Source of the DNA: CAZXFA01 sp964640085
GTDB lineage: Bacteria; Actinomycetota; UBA4738; HRBIN12
Assembly (NCBI GenBank): GCA_964640085.1
Contig: CAZXFA010000021.1
Coordinates: 1-46,274, forward strand
Direction: 5' to 3'
DNA: 46,274 bases
Position numbers and translations under genes: made by a program. The notes beneath the pieces are model-generated. The model was given only the letters and a program-made list of their open reading frames with translations. It did not search any database and was not told where the DNA came from. Position 1 is the stretch's first letter. Every line of letters begins with the position of its first letter. Positions 14,555 to 23,335 of the stretch are shown here, one piece after another.

Positions 14555-15478
14555 TCATGCCCGGCCGAGCGCTCGGGCCATCGCCGCGATGTCCTCCGGC
14601 GTGGTGCCGCAGCACCCGCCGATCAACGAGGCCCCGGCCCCCCGCCACTCGGTCGGGCGGAGCAGCGGGCGGGCGTCCTGCCGAGGCGGGTCCATCCAGG
14701 CCTTGCGCACCGGATCCCAGAACGCGCCGCGGTTCGGGTAACAGACCACCGGCCGCTCGGTCCGTGCCGCAGCGATCTCGACCAGGCTGGTCACGTGGAT
14801 CGGGGAGGTGCAGTTCACGCCGACCGCGACCACCGACGGCGCCGACGTCGCCACCGCCACCGCCTCCTCGAACGGCGTGCCGTCGCACGTGTGCGCGCCA
14901 TCGCGGCAGCTGAAGCTCACCCACGCCGGCACCTCGGGAACCCGCTCGAGCGCGCGCACGAGGGCCCGCGCCTCGACGATGGAGGGGATCGTCTCCACCG
15001 CGAACACGTCCGGCCCGGCCGCCGCGAGCGCCTCCAGCCGTGGCTGGTGGAACGCCACGAGCTCGTCCTCGTCCCGGTCGTAGTCGCCTGTGTACTCGGC
15101 GCCGTTGCCGAGCACCGCGCCGTACGGACCGACCGAGGCCGCGACCAGGCGCGCTCCACCGCCGAAGCCCTCCGCGGCCTCGCGGGCGATCTCCACGCTC
15201 CGACGCAGGAGCCTCGTCGCACCCTCCCGGTCGAACCCTCGGTCCGCCAGGCCCTCGAAGCTCGCCTGGTAGCTCGCGGAGATCGCCACCTCGGCCCCGG
15301 CGCCGAAGTACGATCGATGGACCTCGCGGATCAGGCCTGGGTCCTCGACGAGGGCCTTGGCCGACCAGAGCGGGTCGCGCAGGTCGGCGCCACGACGCTC
15401 GAGCTCGGTGGCCAGGCCGCCGTCGAGCACCACCGCGCCGCGCTCGTCAAGGAGGGTCGCGATCGGGTCGGCGGTCAC
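14555..15478 (-). CDS. mmuM: Homocysteine S-methyltransferase
   Basis: 307 aa from GTG at 15478. It has VVLDGGLATELERRG at the N-terminus, the zinc cysteine in VGVNCTSP, and the paired cysteines of GGCCGTTPEDI, so all three zinc ligands of the pterin-independent homocysteine methyltransferase family are present. PFGAYGA-like elements (SVGPYGAVLGNGAEYTG) also match. It methylates homocysteine to methionine using S-methylmethionine or SAM. TAAGCT lies 6 nt before the start, so the message is probably leaderless. The 68-nt gap to the VOC gene holds only short palindromes. Confidence 0.9.
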   Translation of the reverse strand: MTADPIATLLDERGAVVLDGGLATELERRGADLRDPLWSAKALVEDPGLIREVHRSYFGAGAEVAISASYQASFEGLADRGFDREGATRLLRRSVEIAREAAEGFGGGARLVAASVGPYGAVLGNGAEYTGDYDRDEDELVAFHQPRLEALAAAGPDVFAVETIPSIVEARALVRALERVPEVPAWVSFSCRDGAHTCDGTPFEEAVAVATSAPSVVAVGVNCTSPIHVTSLVEIAAARTERPVVCYPNRGAFWDPVRKAWMDPPRQDARPLLRPTEWRGAGASLIGGCCGTTPEDIAAMARALGRA

Positions 15479-15484
15479 GGCGGC

Positions 15485-15490
15485 AGCTTA
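15485..15490 (-). promoter_or_regulatory. mmuM -10 box (leaderless)
   Basis: TAAGCT on the minus strand, 6 nt before the GTG start. The spacing puts transcription initiation on or next to the start codon. Confidence 0.5.
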
Positions 15491-15555
15491 CGCGCCGTTG
15501 ACCGGAACGGTTTCACCGGAGAGGATGCATCGGACCCACGGAGGGGAGGCGCGGC

Positions 15556-16086
15556 ATGCTAGCGACCGACACGTACGTGATCGTGCTCAGGATCCTGCAT
15601 GTGATGGGCGGGATCGCGTGGGGCGGGGCGATCTTCGTGTTCGTGTTCTTCCTCCAGCCGACCGCGAGCGTACTGGGTCCCGCGGCCGGTCCGTTCATGG
15701 GGGAGCTGCTCGGCAAGCGGAAGATCGTGAACGTGGTCCTGTGGATCGCGGCCACGACGATCGTCGCCGGCCTCTTGCTGTACTGGGAGGACTGGCGGCA
15801 GTTCACGAGCTTCGGCGACTTCGTCGGCGGCGCGTTCGGGCTGTGGCTCACGATCGGCGCGGTCTCGGCGATCGTCGCGTTCCTGATCGGGCTGTTCGGG
15901 ACCAAGCCGACGATCGACCGGGTGCTGACGCTCGGGGCCCAGATCGCAGCGGCGGGCGAGTCCCCTCCGCCCGAGCGCGTGGCCCAGCTCCAGGCCCTCC
16001 AGGCGCGTGGCCGGACGCTGGCGTTGACCAACTTCGCGTTCGTCGCGATCGCGGCCTTCGCGATGTCCACCGCCCGCTACTGGTAG
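15556..16086 (+). CDS. DUF2269-like four-helix membrane protein
   Basis: 176 aa from ATG at 15556, preceded by GGAGGGGAGG. Four hydrophobic segments are visible: VLRILHVMGGIAWGGAIFVF, VVLWIAATTIVAGLLLY, LWLTIGAVSAIVAFLIGLFG, and a C-terminal LTNFAFVAIAAFAMS. The ILHVMGGIAWGGA opening, with a histidine in the first helix, is characteristic of DUF2269/CopD-like predicted integral membrane proteins. No function established. RlmN follows after 25 nt from its own -10 box. Confidence 0.65.
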   Translation: MLATDTYVIVLRILHVMGGIAWGGAIFVFVFFLQPTASVLGPAAGPFMGELLGKRKIVNVVLWIAATTIVAGLLLYWEDWRQFTSFGDFVGGAFGLWLTIGAVSAIVAFLIGLFGTKPTIDRVLTLGAQIAAAGESPPPERVAQLQALQARGRTLALTNFAFVAIAAFAMSTARYW

Positions 16087-16098
16087 GAGGGCCCGAGG

Positions 16099-16104
16099 TA
16101 CGCT
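16099..16104 (+). promoter_or_regulatory. rlmN -10 box (leaderless)
   Basis: TACGCT followed by 7 nt and the ATG at 16112. No ribosome binding site lies between, as expected for a leaderless message. Confidence 0.5.
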
Positions 16105-16111
16105 CGGATGC

Positions 16112-17176
16112 ATGACGACCGTCTACGACCTCACGCTCGCCGAGCTCATCGAACGATTCGCCGCCTGGGGTGAGCCCCCCTTCCGGGCCAAGCAGGTGCA
16201 CCGGCAGCTCTGGCTCCGGGCCGTGCCGTACGAGCGGATGTTCGACGTGCCGAAGCTCGTCCGGGAGCGTCTGGCCGCCGAGCTGCCGGTGGGCCTCGAG
16301 GTGCTCGAGGAGCGCGTGGCTGACCGCGGCGCCACGCGCAAGGCGCTGCTACGCCTGGGCGGGAAGCATGTGATCGAGACCGTCCTGATGGGCTACCGCG
16401 ACCGGGTAACGGTGTGCGCCTCCACCCAATCGGGGTGCGCGATGGATTGCGGGTTCTGCGCCACGGGCCAGATGGGGCTCCAGGGGAACCTGACCGCCGG
16501 TGAGATCGTGGCGCAGGTCGTGTGGGGTCGGCGCGAGGCGCCGCAGCTGCCGCGCTCGACGCCGCGGCGCCTCACGAACGTGGTGTTCATGGGGATGGGG
16601 GAGCCGCTCGCGAACGAGCGGCACACGTTCGGCGCGTTGGCGCGGCTCACCGATCCGGACGGGATGGGGATCGGTGACCGTCACGTCACGGTCTCGACGG
16701 TCGGCGTCGTGCCCGGGATCCGACGGCTGGCCGAAGCCTTCCCGCAGGTGCGGCTGGCGGTGAGCTTGCACGCGGCGACCGACGAGCTGCGGAGCGAGCT
16801 CGTCCCGGCCAATCGCCTGTGGCCGCTCGGCGAGGTCGAGGAGGCGGTGGCGGACTGGCGGGCTCGCACGAAGCACCGCCCCTCGATCGAGTGGGCGATG
16901 ATCGATCGGACGAACGACGCGGACGAGCAGGCGGAGCTCCTGGCGCCGATCGCGCTCCGTCTGCGCGCGCACGTGAACCTGATCCCGCTGAACCCGACGC
17001 CGGGATGGCCATCGCAGCCGAGCCCTCCGGAGCGGATCGGGGTGTTCGCCTCGATCCTCGAGGACGCCGGGGTCACCGTGACGATCCGCGGCACGCGCGG
17101 ACGGGGGATCGAGGCGGCGTGCGGGCAGCTCAGCGTGGAGCACGCGGGCGCGGCGGAGGCCCCAGCGACCCGTTGA
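16112..17176 (+). CDS. rlmN: 23S rRNA (adenine-2503-C2)-methyltransferase
   Basis: 354 aa. Dual-specificity RlmN methylates C2 of A2503 in 23S rRNA and A37 in some tRNAs. The N-terminus has PPFRAKQVHRQLW; the radical SAM motif is CAMDCGFC (Cys109, Cys113, Cys116); VVFMGMGEPL and STVGVVPGI follow; and Cys337 in GIEAACGQL is the cysteine that carries the transient methyl intermediate. The length is normal. It stands between membrane proteins with its own promoter. Confidence 0.96.
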   Translation: MTTVYDLTLAELIERFAAWGEPPFRAKQVHRQLWLRAVPYERMFDVPKLVRERLAAELPVGLEVLEERVADRGATRKALLRLGGKHVIETVLMGYRDRVTVCASTQSGCAMDCGFCATGQMGLQGNLTAGEIVAQVVWGRREAPQLPRSTPRRLTNVVFMGMGEPLANERHTFGALARLTDPDGMGIGDRHVTVSTVGVVPGIRRLAEAFPQVRLAVSLHAATDELRSELVPANRLWPLGEVEEAVADWRARTKHRPSIEWAMIDRTNDADEQAELLAPIALRLRAHVNLIPLNPTPGWPSQPSPPERIGVFASILEDAGVTVTIRGTRGRGIEAACGQLSVEHAGAAEAPATR

Positions 17177-17229
17177 CCGAGAGCGTCCTCGCGAGGAACC
17201 GGGCCAACCGGGGTCTCGGAGCGCAGGGG

Positions 17230-17235
17230 TACAGT
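17230..17235 (+). promoter_or_regulatory. -10 box of the mannosyltransferase gene (leaderless)
   Basis: TACAGT, 6 nt before the GTG at 17242. This position supports that start over others upstream. Confidence 0.45.
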
Positions 17236-17241
17236 CGGACG

Positions 17242-18750
17242 GTGCAGGCTCAACGGAACCATCGGACGCTGGCGCTCGCCGCCTCCGTAGGCTCCTTCCT
17301 CTCCGTGGCCACGGTGACGGCCTCGCCCGGCTCGCCGTTCACGCCGGTGCTCCCGGAGGGCGCCCGGCCAGCCGGACCGTTCCGATGGCTCGCGGAGCTC
17401 GTCGGGCTCGACGCGATCCACGGGAACGCGTTCGCGGCGATCGGGGTGATCGCGGCCGCGGGCGCGGCGGCCGCCTTCCTCCTCCTGCTGCGCGAGGCCT
17501 GGCGCGGGACGATCCGACCCGGCTCGATCCTGGTGCTCGCCGTCGCCTTCCACCTGGGCCTGCTGCTGCTCCCGCTCCTGTTCTCCCGCGACGTCTACTC
17601 GTACGCGTTCTACGGGAAGATCGCCGCGACCTACCACGCGAACCCGTACGTGGCGACCCCCGCCGACTTCCCGAACGACGCGCTGGCCGCGTTCGTCGGC
17701 CCGAAGTGGTTCGACACGCCCGCCGTCTACGGGCCGCTCTGGACCCAGATCTCGGGGCTGGTTGTGCGGGCGGTCGACACGATCACCGGCCAGATCGTGG
17801 CGTTCCGGCTCATCGCGATCGCGGCGAGCCTCGGCACGCTCGCGGTGGTCTCGCGCCTGGTCCGCCGCGTTCGCCCCGAACGCGAGGCCTTCGCCCTCGC
17901 GCTCGTCGGCGCGAACCCCCTCGTCCTGTTCCAGTCCGTCGGGAGCGGCCACAACGACCTGCTCGTCGCGCTCGGCGTCGCCGGGGCGCTCGCGCTCCTG
18001 TTCGCACGCCGCGAGCTGCTCGCCGCCGCCGCCCTGACGCTCGCCACCCTCGTGAAGGCCCCGGCGGCCATCCCGCTGCTGCTCCTGGTGGTCGCGGCCG
18101 TCGCGCGGCGTCCGAGCGGAGCGCGGGTGCGAACCTTGCTCGCGCACGGTGCGGTGATAGGCGGCCTGGCGCTCGCCGCGGCCGCGCCGTTCCTGAACGT
18201 CCGGGATCCGACGCTCGGGATGCTCGAGCTCGCGGGTCACGAGGGGTGGCTGGCCCCGTCGCGCTTCTTCCGCCGCCTCCTGGACGCGGTCTCGGGCGAC
18301 GCGCTCGGCCTCCTGCCGCGGATCGTGTTCGCGGTGGTCCTGTTCGGGGCGCTGTTCCTGGTCGGGCGCGAGCTCGTCCGCCGGGCGGCGACCCCGTGGC
18401 TCGATGGGGCAGCGTGGGGGTGGGGGCTCATCGCGCTGATGTTGCTCGGGCCCGTCCTGCTCCCCTGGTACGTCGTGTGGGCGTTGCCACTCGGGTGGCT
18501 GCTCGCCGGCGCCTCGCGCTGGGTCTTGATCGGCACGTCCGCGCTCCTGACGCTCTCGCAGTGGACCGCCGAGCCGGGCCGTTTCGCCACCGCGTACGAC
18601 GTCAACATCTGGTTCGGCCACTACGTCCTGACGCCGGCGGTGATCGTGCTGCTGGCGTGGTTCCTGCTCGACCTATGGGGCCGGACGCGTTCGGGCGCGC
18701 CGCTCCAGGACGAGCCACAGGAAGTAGCCGCCGGCGCCGGTGCCCCCTGA
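17242..18750 (+). CDS. Polyprenol-phosphate-mannose alpha-1,6-mannosyltransferase-like (GT-C)
   Basis: 502 aa, about 11-12 hydrophobic helices. The first large loop contains SRDVYSYAFYGKIAATYHAN then FVGPKWFDTPAVYGPLWTQIS, the acidic-residue and PxxYGP motifs of the MptA/MptB-type GT-C mannosyltransferases that use decaprenyl-phosphate-mannose in actinobacterial lipomannan synthesis. NPLVLFQSVGSGHNDLLVAL is a further family motif. The acceptor cannot be deduced. Its 3' end overlaps the convergent gene at 18673-20535 by 78 nt. Confidence 0.75.
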   Translation: MQAQRNHRTLALAASVGSFLSVATVTASPGSPFTPVLPEGARPAGPFRWLAELVGLDAIHGNAFAAIGVIAAAGAAAAFLLLLREAWRGTIRPGSILVLAVAFHLGLLLLPLLFSRDVYSYAFYGKIAATYHANPYVATPADFPNDALAAFVGPKWFDTPAVYGPLWTQISGLVVRAVDTITGQIVAFRLIAIAASLGTLAVVSRLVRRVRPEREAFALALVGANPLVLFQSVGSGHNDLLVALGVAGALALLFARRELLAAAALTLATLVKAPAAIPLLLLVVAAVARRPSGARVRTLLAHGAVIGGLALAAAAPFLNVRDPTLGMLELAGHEGWLAPSRFFRRLLDAVSGDALGLLPRIVFAVVLFGALFLVGRELVRRAATPWLDGAAWGWGLIALMLLGPVLLPWYVVWALPLGWLLAGASRWVLIGTSALLTLSQWTAEPGRFATAYDVNIWFGHYVLTPAVIVLLAWFLLDLWGRTRSGAPLQDEPQEVAAGAGAP

Positions 18751-20535
18751 GGCGACGACCGGGCCGATCCCGCCGTCCAGCCGCACGCCGAGCAGGTCGA
18801 GCAGCAACGCGGCCAGGATCACGGTGGCCGCACCCAGACTCGGGGCCAGGGCGGCGGAATCGAGCGGATCGCCCGTCGCGGCCCGCGACCAGCCGAACCC
18901 GACCGCGGACAAGAAGACGAACGCGAGCAGCCCCGAGACCGCGATCGCGCCGGGGGTGGACGTCCCGAGCGGGTCCACGGCGCGCTCGACGGGGACGACC
19001 GCGGGTTGGACGAACACGCCCTCGGCCGCCCGCGTCCACCTCCGCTCGCGCCGGGCCACGGGGAGGTCCACGCGGTCGAAGGGCGCGAGGAGGAGGTCGA
19101 CCCGCGCCCCGCCCGCGGCCGCGACCGCGAGCGCCACGTCCCGGCGGGTGAGGCGCGCGAGGGCGCTCCGCTCGGCGACGAGGTCGGGATCGGCGCTCGC
19201 GTCGTCCTCCCGCGGCGGCACCAAGACCACCACGTCGCGGATCCGCCCGGGAGGCACCGCCGCTCGGATCATGTTGCCGGCGCGCGCCGCCAGGAACGTC
19301 CCGGGGCCCTCCTCCTCGTTCACCCAGGCCACGACCGCCGTGCCGGGCTCGGTCGCCGCCACCACCCGGTTCGCGGCCGCGAGCCGTTCCAGCTCCAGCT
19401 CCGAGAGGAACGGCTCCTGGCGGTTCCAGGGGAAGAACGCCCCGGCGAGCATCGCCAGCGTCAGCCCGCCCGTCAGCGCGAGCGCGAGGGGCCGACGCGG
19501 CTCGAGCAGCCGCCACAGGCGGACGAGCCCGAGGGCCGCCAGGATCGGCACGGCGAACCCGAACGTCACGAACCGGTCGGCCGGCGCCCAGCCGGAGGCG
19601 AGCGAGAGCCCCACCCCCGCCATGAGCACGACCGCCCACGAGACCAGGAACCGGCGCAGGAACCCGCCGCCCGCGAACAGCCCGAGGGCGGCGAGCGGCA
19701 CCGAGGCCCACTGGACGTACCGGGCCCACCGGCGAACGAACCGGTCGAGGTACGCCCCCCGCAGCACGCCCTCGAGCCCCGCGCGCCGAAGGAACCCGTC
19801 CCGGGATGTGTCGACGGCGAGCGGGTCCGGCCCCACGAGCAGCGCGGCGGACCCGAGGCCCGCCGTCACGCCGCCGCCGGCCAGCGCCGCCCCGATCCGC
19901 ACGGCATCGTCCCGGCCCGCGAGCTCGCGGCTCCGCAGCGAAAGCAACGCGGTCAGCACCAGGACCAGCGCCGCGAGGAGCAGGAACAACGGGTGGGCGA
20001 GGCCGCCGGCGGCCAGGAGTGCGGCCGCGGCGACGGTGCCTCGGCGCGTGCCCTCGGCGAGCGCCGTCGCCGAGGCGAGGAACAGGACGGCGAGCGCCAG
20101 GTTCGCCAGGTATCCGGCGGCCAGGTGCACCGCGAAGGTGCCGGCGAGCGTGCCCGCGAGCGCCCACGCCGCCCGGCCCGAGCGGTGCCGCACCAGCGTC
20201 GCCGCAGCAAGGCCGAGCGCAGGCCCGAGCGCGATCTCGAGGGCCGCGAGCGTCTCGACCTCCGAACGGCCGAGGGTGCCGCCGAGCGCGAGCGCGAGCC
20301 CCGGCACCCCCGGCCGATGCCCGACCGCCGACAGCCCCTCGGCGCCGCCGAGCCGGATCCACCAGAGGTAGACGGGGACGTCCGGGCCGACCGGCAGGCC
20401 GTGCCCGCCGGCCACGAACGGCCACAGGAACCACAGCAGGAGCAGCGTCGCGAGCGCGACCAGGATCCCCGCGTCTATCCGCCGACCGTCCGTCTCGCTA
20501 CCCCGTGGCTCGGAACGATCCGGCGACGTCCGCAT
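18673..20535 (-). CDS. Large polytopic membrane protein, glycosyltransferase-like
   Basis: 620 aa from ATG at 20535 with GGGAGG 5 nt upstream. The first helix is ILVALATLLLLWFLWPFV, followed by PVYLWWIRLGG and about ten more hydrophobic segments. A central soluble part of about 140 residues (FLSELELERLAAANRVVAAT, VAWVNEEEGPGTFLA, DVVVLVPPRED) precedes two or three final helices. The layout resembles actinobacterial GT-C/DUF6541-type membrane proteins, but no catalytic motif is certain. The convergent mannosyltransferase-like neighbour suggests a role in envelope glycan assembly, by inference. Confidence 0.6.
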   Translation of the reverse strand: MRTSPDRSEPRGSETDGRRIDAGILVALATLLLLWFLWPFVAGGHGLPVGPDVPVYLWWIRLGGAEGLSAVGHRPGVPGLALALGGTLGRSEVETLAALEIALGPALGLAAATLVRHRSGRAAWALAGTLAGTFAVHLAAGYLANLALAVLFLASATALAEGTRRGTVAAAALLAAGGLAHPLFLLLAALVLVLTALLSLRSRELAGRDDAVRIGAALAGGGVTAGLGSAALLVGPDPLAVDTSRDGFLRRAGLEGVLRGAYLDRFVRRWARYVQWASVPLAALGLFAGGGFLRRFLVSWAVVLMAGVGLSLASGWAPADRFVTFGFAVPILAALGLVRLWRLLEPRRPLALALTGGLTLAMLAGAFFPWNRQEPFLSELELERLAAANRVVAATEPGTAVVAWVNEEEGPGTFLAARAGNMIRAAVPPGRIRDVVVLVPPREDDASADPDLVAERSALARLTRRDVALAVAAAGGARVDLLLAPFDRVDLPVARRERRWTRAAEGVFVQPAVVPVERAVDPLGTSTPGAIAVSGLLAFVFLSAVGFGWSRAATGDPLDSAALAPSLGAATVILAALLLDLLGVRLDGGIGPVVASGGTGAGGYFLWLVLERRARTRPAP

Positions 20536-20600
20536 CGAACCTCCCGGCCGCGGGCGACCGTACCACGCGTTCCGCCGCCGGCCGCTGCGCGGCACGCTGC

Positions 20601-20606
20601 TAGCAT
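20601..20606 (+). promoter_or_regulatory. tldD -10 box (leaderless)
   Basis: TAGCAT, 7 nt before the ATG at 20614. It lies 66 nt from the divergent membrane-protein gene start. Confidence 0.5.
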
Positions 20607-20613
20607 CGGCCGC

Positions 20614-21999
20614 ATGCTCGACCGCGACCTCGTCGAGGAGGTCCTGCGCGTCGCCCGGTCTCGCGGCGGTGCGTTCGCCGAGGTGTTCGCCGAGGAACGC
20701 GCGGGCGTGGCGGTCCGTCTGGACGACGGGCGGATCGAGGAGCTCACCACGGGGCTCGACCGTGGGGCCGGCGTCCGGGTCGGCCGCGGCACCTCGTTCG
20801 GATACGCGTACTCGAACCGCCTGGACCGCCGGGCGCTGCTGGAGGCCGCCGAGGCGGCCGCCGCCTCCGTGACCGAGGACCGCCCCGGCGACGTCGTGGA
20901 TCTGCGGACGCTCGAGCCGCCGGTGGTGCACGCCGCGCTCCGCGATGCCTCGTCGGTCCCGGCGGCCGACAAGGTCGCCTGGGTGCGCGAGGCCGACGAC
21001 GCGGCCCGGGCGCTCGGCCAGGACGTCCGGCAGGTGACGGCCGTGTACGGCGACTCGGTCCAGCGCCTCCTGGTCGCCACCTCCGACGGGGGATGGGTGA
21101 AGGAGGTGCGGCCCCGGATCCGGCTGTCGGTGACGGTCGTCGCCGCCCGCGACGGCCTGATCCAGACCGGGTTCCACGGTCCCGCCGGTCTCGCGGGGGT
21201 CGAGTTCCTCGAAGCGAACCCGCCAGCCGCCACGGCCGAGGTCGCCGCTCGTCGCGCGGTGACGATGCTCGCGGCCCAGCCGGCGCCCGCCGGGGAGACG
21301 ACGGTTGTGCTCGCGCCGGGGATGGGCGGGGTGCTGTTCCACGAGGCGGTCGGCCACCCGCTCGAGGCCGACGCGGTCGACAAGGAGGCGAGCGTGTACC
21401 GGGGCAGGATCGGCGAACGGCTCGCGTCGCCGATCCTGAACGGCGTCGACGACGCCACGGTCCCGAACGCGTGGGGCTCGTTCTCGTTCGACGACGAGGG
21501 GACGCCGGCGCAGCGGACGGTGCTGTTCGAGGCCGGCGTGCTCCGCGGCTGGCTGTACGACCGGCTCCGGGCGGAGAAGGACGGCGTGCCGTCGACCGGG
21601 AACGGCCGCCGCCAGTCGTACGCGCACCCCCCGATCCCGCGGATGACCAACACGTACATCCTGAACGGCGAGGCCACGCCGCAGGACATCGTGGCCTCGA
21701 CCGAGCGAGGGATCCACGTGACGGCCCTCGCCGGGGGACAGACCAACCCGGCCTCGGGCGACTTCGTGTTCGGGTGCGCGGAGGCTTACCGGATCGAGTT
21801 CGGCCAGATCACGTCGCCGGTGCGGGGGGCGAACCTGATCGGTCGCGCGATCGAGGTGATGTCGAACGTCGACGCGATCGCGGACGACTTCGACATCTGG
21901 CCCGGCGTCTGCGGCAAGGACGGCCAGGGCGTACCGGTCGGCAGCGGCTCGCCGACGTTGCGGATCTCGAAGATGACGGTCGGGGGGACCGGTGGCTGA
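20614..21999 (+). CDS. tldD: TldD metalloprotease subunit
   Basis: 461 aa. TldD carries the metal site of the TldD/TldE heterodimer: HEAVGH (His243, Glu244, His248) preceded by VVLAPGMGGVLF, and the late cysteine in DFVFGCAEAYRI. The N-terminal part GGAFAEVFAEERAGVAVRLD and GYAYSNRLDRRAL also fit. The complex is an unfolded-peptide protease that in enterobacteria trims microcin B17 precursor and processes CcdA. No peptide-toxin precursor gene was seen nearby, so here it is probably a general housekeeping protease. It overlaps tldE by 8 nt. Confidence 0.93.
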   Translation: MLDRDLVEEVLRVARSRGGAFAEVFAEERAGVAVRLDDGRIEELTTGLDRGAGVRVGRGTSFGYAYSNRLDRRALLEAAEAAAASVTEDRPGDVVDLRTLEPPVVHAALRDASSVPAADKVAWVREADDAARALGQDVRQVTAVYGDSVQRLLVATSDGGWVKEVRPRIRLSVTVVAARDGLIQTGFHGPAGLAGVEFLEANPPAATAEVAARRAVTMLAAQPAPAGETTVVLAPGMGGVLFHEAVGHPLEADAVDKEASVYRGRIGERLASPILNGVDDATVPNAWGSFSFDDEGTPAQRTVLFEAGVLRGWLYDRLRAEKDGVPSTGNGRRQSYAHPPIPRMTNTYILNGEATPQDIVASTERGIHVTALAGGQTNPASGDFVFGCAEAYRIEFGQITSPVRGANLIGRAIEVMSNVDAIADDFDIWPGVCGKDGQGVPVGSGSPTLRISKMTVGGTGG

Positions 22000-23329
22000 C
22001 CTCGCCGAGCTGTGCGCGGCCGCGGTGGGCGCGGCCCGGGACGGCGAGGCCGTCGAGGCCTACGCGGAGGAGTCCCGCCGCACCGACGCCGAGGCGCACA
22101 AGGGTGAGATCGAGGGGCTCACGTTCGCCGAGTCGCGAGGCACCGGCGTGCGCATGATCTCGGAGGGGCGGCTCGGGTTCGCCTACGTGGCCGACCCGAG
22201 TGCGGACGAGGTGCGTGAGGCCGTCGCTCGCGCGCGGGAGAACGCGGCGCTCGCCGGGCCCGACGAGCACAACGTCCTGCCCGCTGCCCGGCCCTTCGAA
22301 CCGCTCGAGGGGCTGTACTCGGAGGAGCAGGCGGCGATGCCGACCGAGGCCAAGGTGGCCCTCGCGCTCGATCTCGAGCGCGCCACGACCGCGGTCGACC
22401 GGCGGGTGCGCAAGGTGGACAGGTGCTCGTTCGGTGACGCGGTCGTCCGGGTGGCGATCGCGTCGACCAGCGGGGTCGCGGCGGAGTTCCGCCGGACCGG
22501 CTGCTGGGCGGTCGCGGTCGCGCTCGCGGAGGAGGGCGACGAGACGCAGACCGGGTTCTCGTTCCGGGTGGCGCACCGCGTCGACGACCTCGATCCCGAG
22601 GAGGTCGCGCGGGAGGCCGCCTCCCGCGCCGCGCGGATCCTCGGGGCCAGCAAGCCCGCGACGGCGCGGGTGCCGGTGCTGCTCGACCCGTTCGCCGCCT
22701 CGTCGTTCCTGGGCGTGCTCGCGGAGGCGCTCTCGGCCGAGGCGGTGCAGAAGGGCCGGTCGTTGTTCGCCGAGCTCGTGGGGGAGCGGGTGGGCTCGGA
22801 GGCGTTCACGCTCGTCGACGACGGGTGCCTGATCGAGGGGCCGGCGGCGTCGCCGTTCGACGCCGAGGGGGTGCCGACCGGGCGGACCGAGCTGATCACC
22901 GGCGGCGTGCTGAACGGGTTCCTGCACAACACGTACACCGCGTCGCGCGGTGGGACCGTCTCGACCGGGAACGCGGACCGGTCCGGCTACCGCTCGACGC
23001 CGGGGGTGGGGCTCACGAACTTCTACGTCGAGCCGGGGGAGGAGCCGTTCGAGGCGCTCCTGCGTCGGGCCGATGGCGGGGTGCTGATCCAGGAGGTGTC
23101 CGGCGTGCACTCGGGCGCGAACCCGATCAGCGGCGAGTTCTCGGTCGGGGCGACCGGGCTGCGGATCTCGGGCGGGGCGCTCAGCGAGCCGGTGCGTGAG
23201 ATGACGATCGCGAGCACCGTGCCCAGGATGCTCCGGGCCGTCGAGGCCGTCGGCGGCGACCTCCGCTTCTTCACCTCGGTCGGGACGCCGTCGATCCTGA
23301 TCGGCGAGATGACCGTCGCCGGCGTGTAG
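21992..23329 (+). CDS. tldE: TldE/PmbA protease subunit
   Basis: 445 aa from GTG at 21992, overlapping tldD. It shares the TldD/PmbA fold (RGTGVRMISEGRLGFAYVAD, then LFAELVGERVGSEAFTLVDD, FLHNTYTASRGGTVSTGNAD and EVSGVHSGANPISGEFSVGA) but lacks HExxxH, as expected for the non-catalytic partner that builds the substrate channel. The two genes are translationally coupled. It ends 6 nt before the convergent histidine kinase gene. Confidence 0.92.
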   Translation: MADLAELCAAAVGAARDGEAVEAYAEESRRTDAEAHKGEIEGLTFAESRGTGVRMISEGRLGFAYVADPSADEVREAVARARENAALAGPDEHNVLPAARPFEPLEGLYSEEQAAMPTEAKVALALDLERATTAVDRRVRKVDRCSFGDAVVRVAIASTSGVAAEFRRTGCWAVAVALAEEGDETQTGFSFRVAHRVDDLDPEEVAREAASRAARILGASKPATARVPVLLDPFAASSFLGVLAEALSAEAVQKGRSLFAELVGERVGSEAFTLVDDGCLIEGPAASPFDAEGVPTGRTELITGGVLNGFLHNTYTASRGGTVSTGNADRSGYRSTPGVGLTNFYVEPGEEPFEALLRRADGGVLIQEVSGVHSGANPISGEFSVGATGLRISGGALSEPVREMTIASTVPRMLRAVEAVGGDLRFFTSVGTPSILIGEMTVAGV

Positions 23330-23335
23330 CCGCGC

